Positions 8,291 to 9,967 of a stretch of DNA of 9,967 bases are shown in pieces. The stretch spans positions 13,980 to 23,946 of the forward strand of contig JAJXTX010000011.1 in NCBI GenBank assembly GCA_021783385.1, read 5' to 3'. The DNA comes from Pseudomonadota bacterium. Its GTDB lineage: Bacteria > Pseudomonadota > Gammaproteobacteria > Xanthomonadales > Rhodanobacteraceae. A program made the translations under genes and the position numbers. The notes under the pieces were generated by a model. That model saw only the letters and a program-made list of their open reading frames with translations. It made no database searches and was not told where the DNA came from. The stretch's first letter is position 1. Each line of letters begins with the position of its first letter.

Positions 8291-9967
8291 ATGACGGAAA
8301 ACCCGGGCGCACTGATCGTCCATCGCGGCAGCCGCACGGAGCGGCTGGCCGATACGCTGGCCGGGCTGCTGGAGGCGCAGCGGCCGGCCAATCCGCTGGC
8401 CGCGCAGACCGTGGTAGTGGCGCATCCCGGGCTGCAGCGCTGGCTGCTGGGCCGTTTCGCGCAACGCCGCGGCCCGCACGGCAGCCACGGCATCGCCGCC
8501 AACTACGCGATGATCCTGCCGTGGCAATGGTTCGAGCAGACGGCGCGGCGCGTGCTTGGCGACGAGGCGCTGATCGGCGGCGCCTACCGGCGCGAGGTGC
8601 TGCGCTGGCGCCTGCTGACGGCGCTGCCGACGCTGGCCGCGCCGGAAGTCGGCGCCTACCTCGGCGGCGACGACGCCGCGAGGCGCAGCTTCCAGCTGGC
8701 CGAGCATCTGGCCGGGCTGTACACCCAGTACCTGATCTACCGGCCGGACTGGATCCTCGATTGGGAGCAGCGCAGCGGCCGCGCCAGCCGCGACTGGCAG
8801 GCGCAGCTGTGGCACACGGTGCAGGCGGCGATCGGCCGGCCGCACCGCGCCCGGCGCAGTGCCGCGCTGCTGGACGCGCTGCAGGCGCATGGCGACGGCA
8901 GCGACGAACCGCTGCACGTGTTCGGCGTCAGCCACCTGCCGCCCGATGTGCTGGCCGCGCTGCAGGCGCGCGCGCGGCATGCGCCGGTGCACCTCTACTT
9001 TCCCGACCCCTGCCGCGAGTACTGGTCGGATCTGCGCACGCGCCGGTTCCAGCTGGCGCAACAGGGCGATCCGGACGCGCTGTATTACGAGATCGGCCAT
9101 CCGCTGCTGGTGGCGCTGGGCCGCATCGCGCAGGATTTCTGCATCACGTTGGATGAGTGTGACGCAATCGAGGAGCGTGATCCGCTCGACGAGGCCGAGC
9201 CCCTGCCTGCCGCCACCTCGCTGCTGGCGCGGCTGCAGTCGAGCATCCGCTGCCTGCAGCCGGAGCTGGTCGGCGCTGCGTCTCCCGCTGCGGCTGACGC
9301 CAGTCTGCGCGTGCACGCCTGCCACACGCGCCTGCGCGAGCTGGAGGTGCTGAAAAACGCGCTGCTGCGCTGCCTCGCCGACGATCCCGGGCTGCAGCAT
9401 CGCGACATCGTGGTGATGGCGCCGGAGATCGCCACGTATGCGCCCTACCTGCCCGCGGTATTCGGCGAGCCGGCGCATTACCGCGCCGATCCGCTGCACC
9501 TGCCGTGGCATCTGGCCGACGTCGGGCTGGCGCGCGCGCATCCGTTGATGAGTGCGTTTGCGCGCATGCTGGAGCTGGCCGAGAGCCGCTTCACGGTGAG
9601 CGAAGTGCTGGATTTTCTCGACGTGCCGGCGGTGGCGCGACGTTTCGCGATCGACCGCAGCGGCCGCGATGCGCTGGAGCGCTGGCTGCGCCGGGCCCGC
9701 GTGGCGTGGGGGCTGGACGCCGCGATGAAGGCCGAGGCCGGCGCCGCTGCGGTGGATGCAAACTCGTGGCAGTTCGGACTGGACCGCATGTATGCCGGCC
9801 TGATCGTCGGCCAGCGTGGCGAGGGCGAGCCTGGCGAGGTGGGACCGCTGGACGCCCCGCTCGTCGACGGCCCGCTCCTGGACGGTATCCTGCCGCTGGA
9901 CGGCGTGCACGGCAGCGCGGTCGAGGCGCTGGGCCAGTTCGATCGCCTGCTCGGCCAGCTGCGCGAG
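8291..9967 (+). CDS. recC: RecBCD exonuclease V subunit gamma RecC (5' part; runs off the window)
   Basis: RecC is the subunit of the RecBCD helicase-nuclease that scans for Chi and splits the DNA strands during double-strand break repair. The first 559 codons are here, about half of the usual 1100 or more. They align with E. coli RecC in order: HPGLQRWL for QSTGMAQWL, GIAANY at 67-72, YRPDW at 150-154, the PP-x3-LAALQA segment after VFGVSHL, VHACHT from 341, DIVVMAPEIATYAPYLPAVFG, and WQFGLDRM. The start at ATG 8291 gives an N-terminus about six residues longer than E. coli. Its ribosome site is weak (GGGCAG about 8 bases upstream). Near the right edge there is an LxDG-rich stretch not present in E. 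coli. In relatives recB and recD usually follow; here they would lie outside the window. Confidence 0.95.
   Translation, partial: MTENPGALIVHRGSRTERLADTLAGLLEAQRPANPLAAQTVVVAHPGLQRWLLGRFAQRRGPHGSHGIAANYAMILPWQWFEQTARRVLGDEALIGGAYRREVLRWRLLTALPTLAAPEVGAYLGGDDAARRSFQLAEHLAGLYTQYLIYRPDWILDWEQRSGRASRDWQAQLWHTVQAAIGRPHRARRSAALLDALQAHGDGSDEPLHVFGVSHLPPDVLAALQARARHAPVHLYFPDPCREYWSDLRTRRFQLAQQGDPDALYYEIGHPLLVALGRIAQDFCITLDECDAIEERDPLDEAEPLPAATSLLARLQSSIRCLQPELVGAASPAAADASLRVHACHTRLRELEVLKNALLRCLADDPGLQHRDIVVMAPEIATYAPYLPAVFGEPAHYRADPLHLPWHLADVGLARAHPLMSAFARMLELAESRFTVSEVLDFLDVPAVARRFAIDRSGRDALERWLRRARVAWGLDAAMKAEAGAAAVDANSWQFGLDRMYAGLIVGQRGEGEPGEVGPLDAPLVDGPLLDGILPLDGVHGSAVEALGQFDRLLGQLRE

Noticed and set aside
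8270..9910. A 546-codon minus-strand open frame
   Set aside because: It is the antisense of recC, which is supported by alignment through its whole length.

Overview
The window looks like chromosomal DNA from a high-GC gammaproteobacterium, most likely Xanthomonadales (Xanthomonadaceae or Rhodanobacteraceae). The reasons are a very strong G/C bias at third codon positions, a cobalamin-dependent methionine synthase encoded as two adjacent genes, and interspersed CTCTCCCC/GGGGAGAG palindromes of the kind common in that order. The taxonomic call is an inference; no database was searched.

Layout, left to right. (1) Positions 1-3312, plus strand: the end of a gene for the zinc homocysteine-binding module of methionine synthase, a 247-bp gap holding three palindromic repeats, and a complete 898-aa gene for the remaining MetH modules (methyltetrahydrofolate, cobalamin, AdoMet reactivation). 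A small ORF fills the gap and overlaps both genes by ATGA. (2) Positions 3344-3685, minus strand: a small membrane protein of the lipid A biosynthesis N-terminal (LAB_N) family, convergent with metH. (3) Positions 3774-3948, plus strand: a self-contained tRNA-Val(CAC) unit with a good sigma-70 promoter, encoded CCA and an intrinsic terminator. (4) Positions 3996-4290, minus strand: a broken FdxA-like ferredoxin remnant. (5) Positions 4295-8071, minus strand: a 1258-aa cyclic-di-GMP protein with GGDEF and EAL domains, both with intact catalytic motifs. It also carries three GAF-like domains, a cryptic globin-like domain and a possible zinc-binding tail. (6) From 8291 to the window end, plus strand: the first 559 codons of recC, divergent from the cyclic-di-GMP gene across a 219-bp intergenic region.

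The genes do not form one pathway. The two met genes make one enzyme in two polypeptides. The tRNA, RecC and LAB_N genes look like housekeeping neighbours. The least ordinary items are the multi-sensor cyclic-di-GMP protein, whose globin-like module has Tyr where the heme-ligating His should be, and the MetH split with its ATGA-bridged repeat-filled junction. No mobile element, CRISPR array, phage or defence system was recognised.
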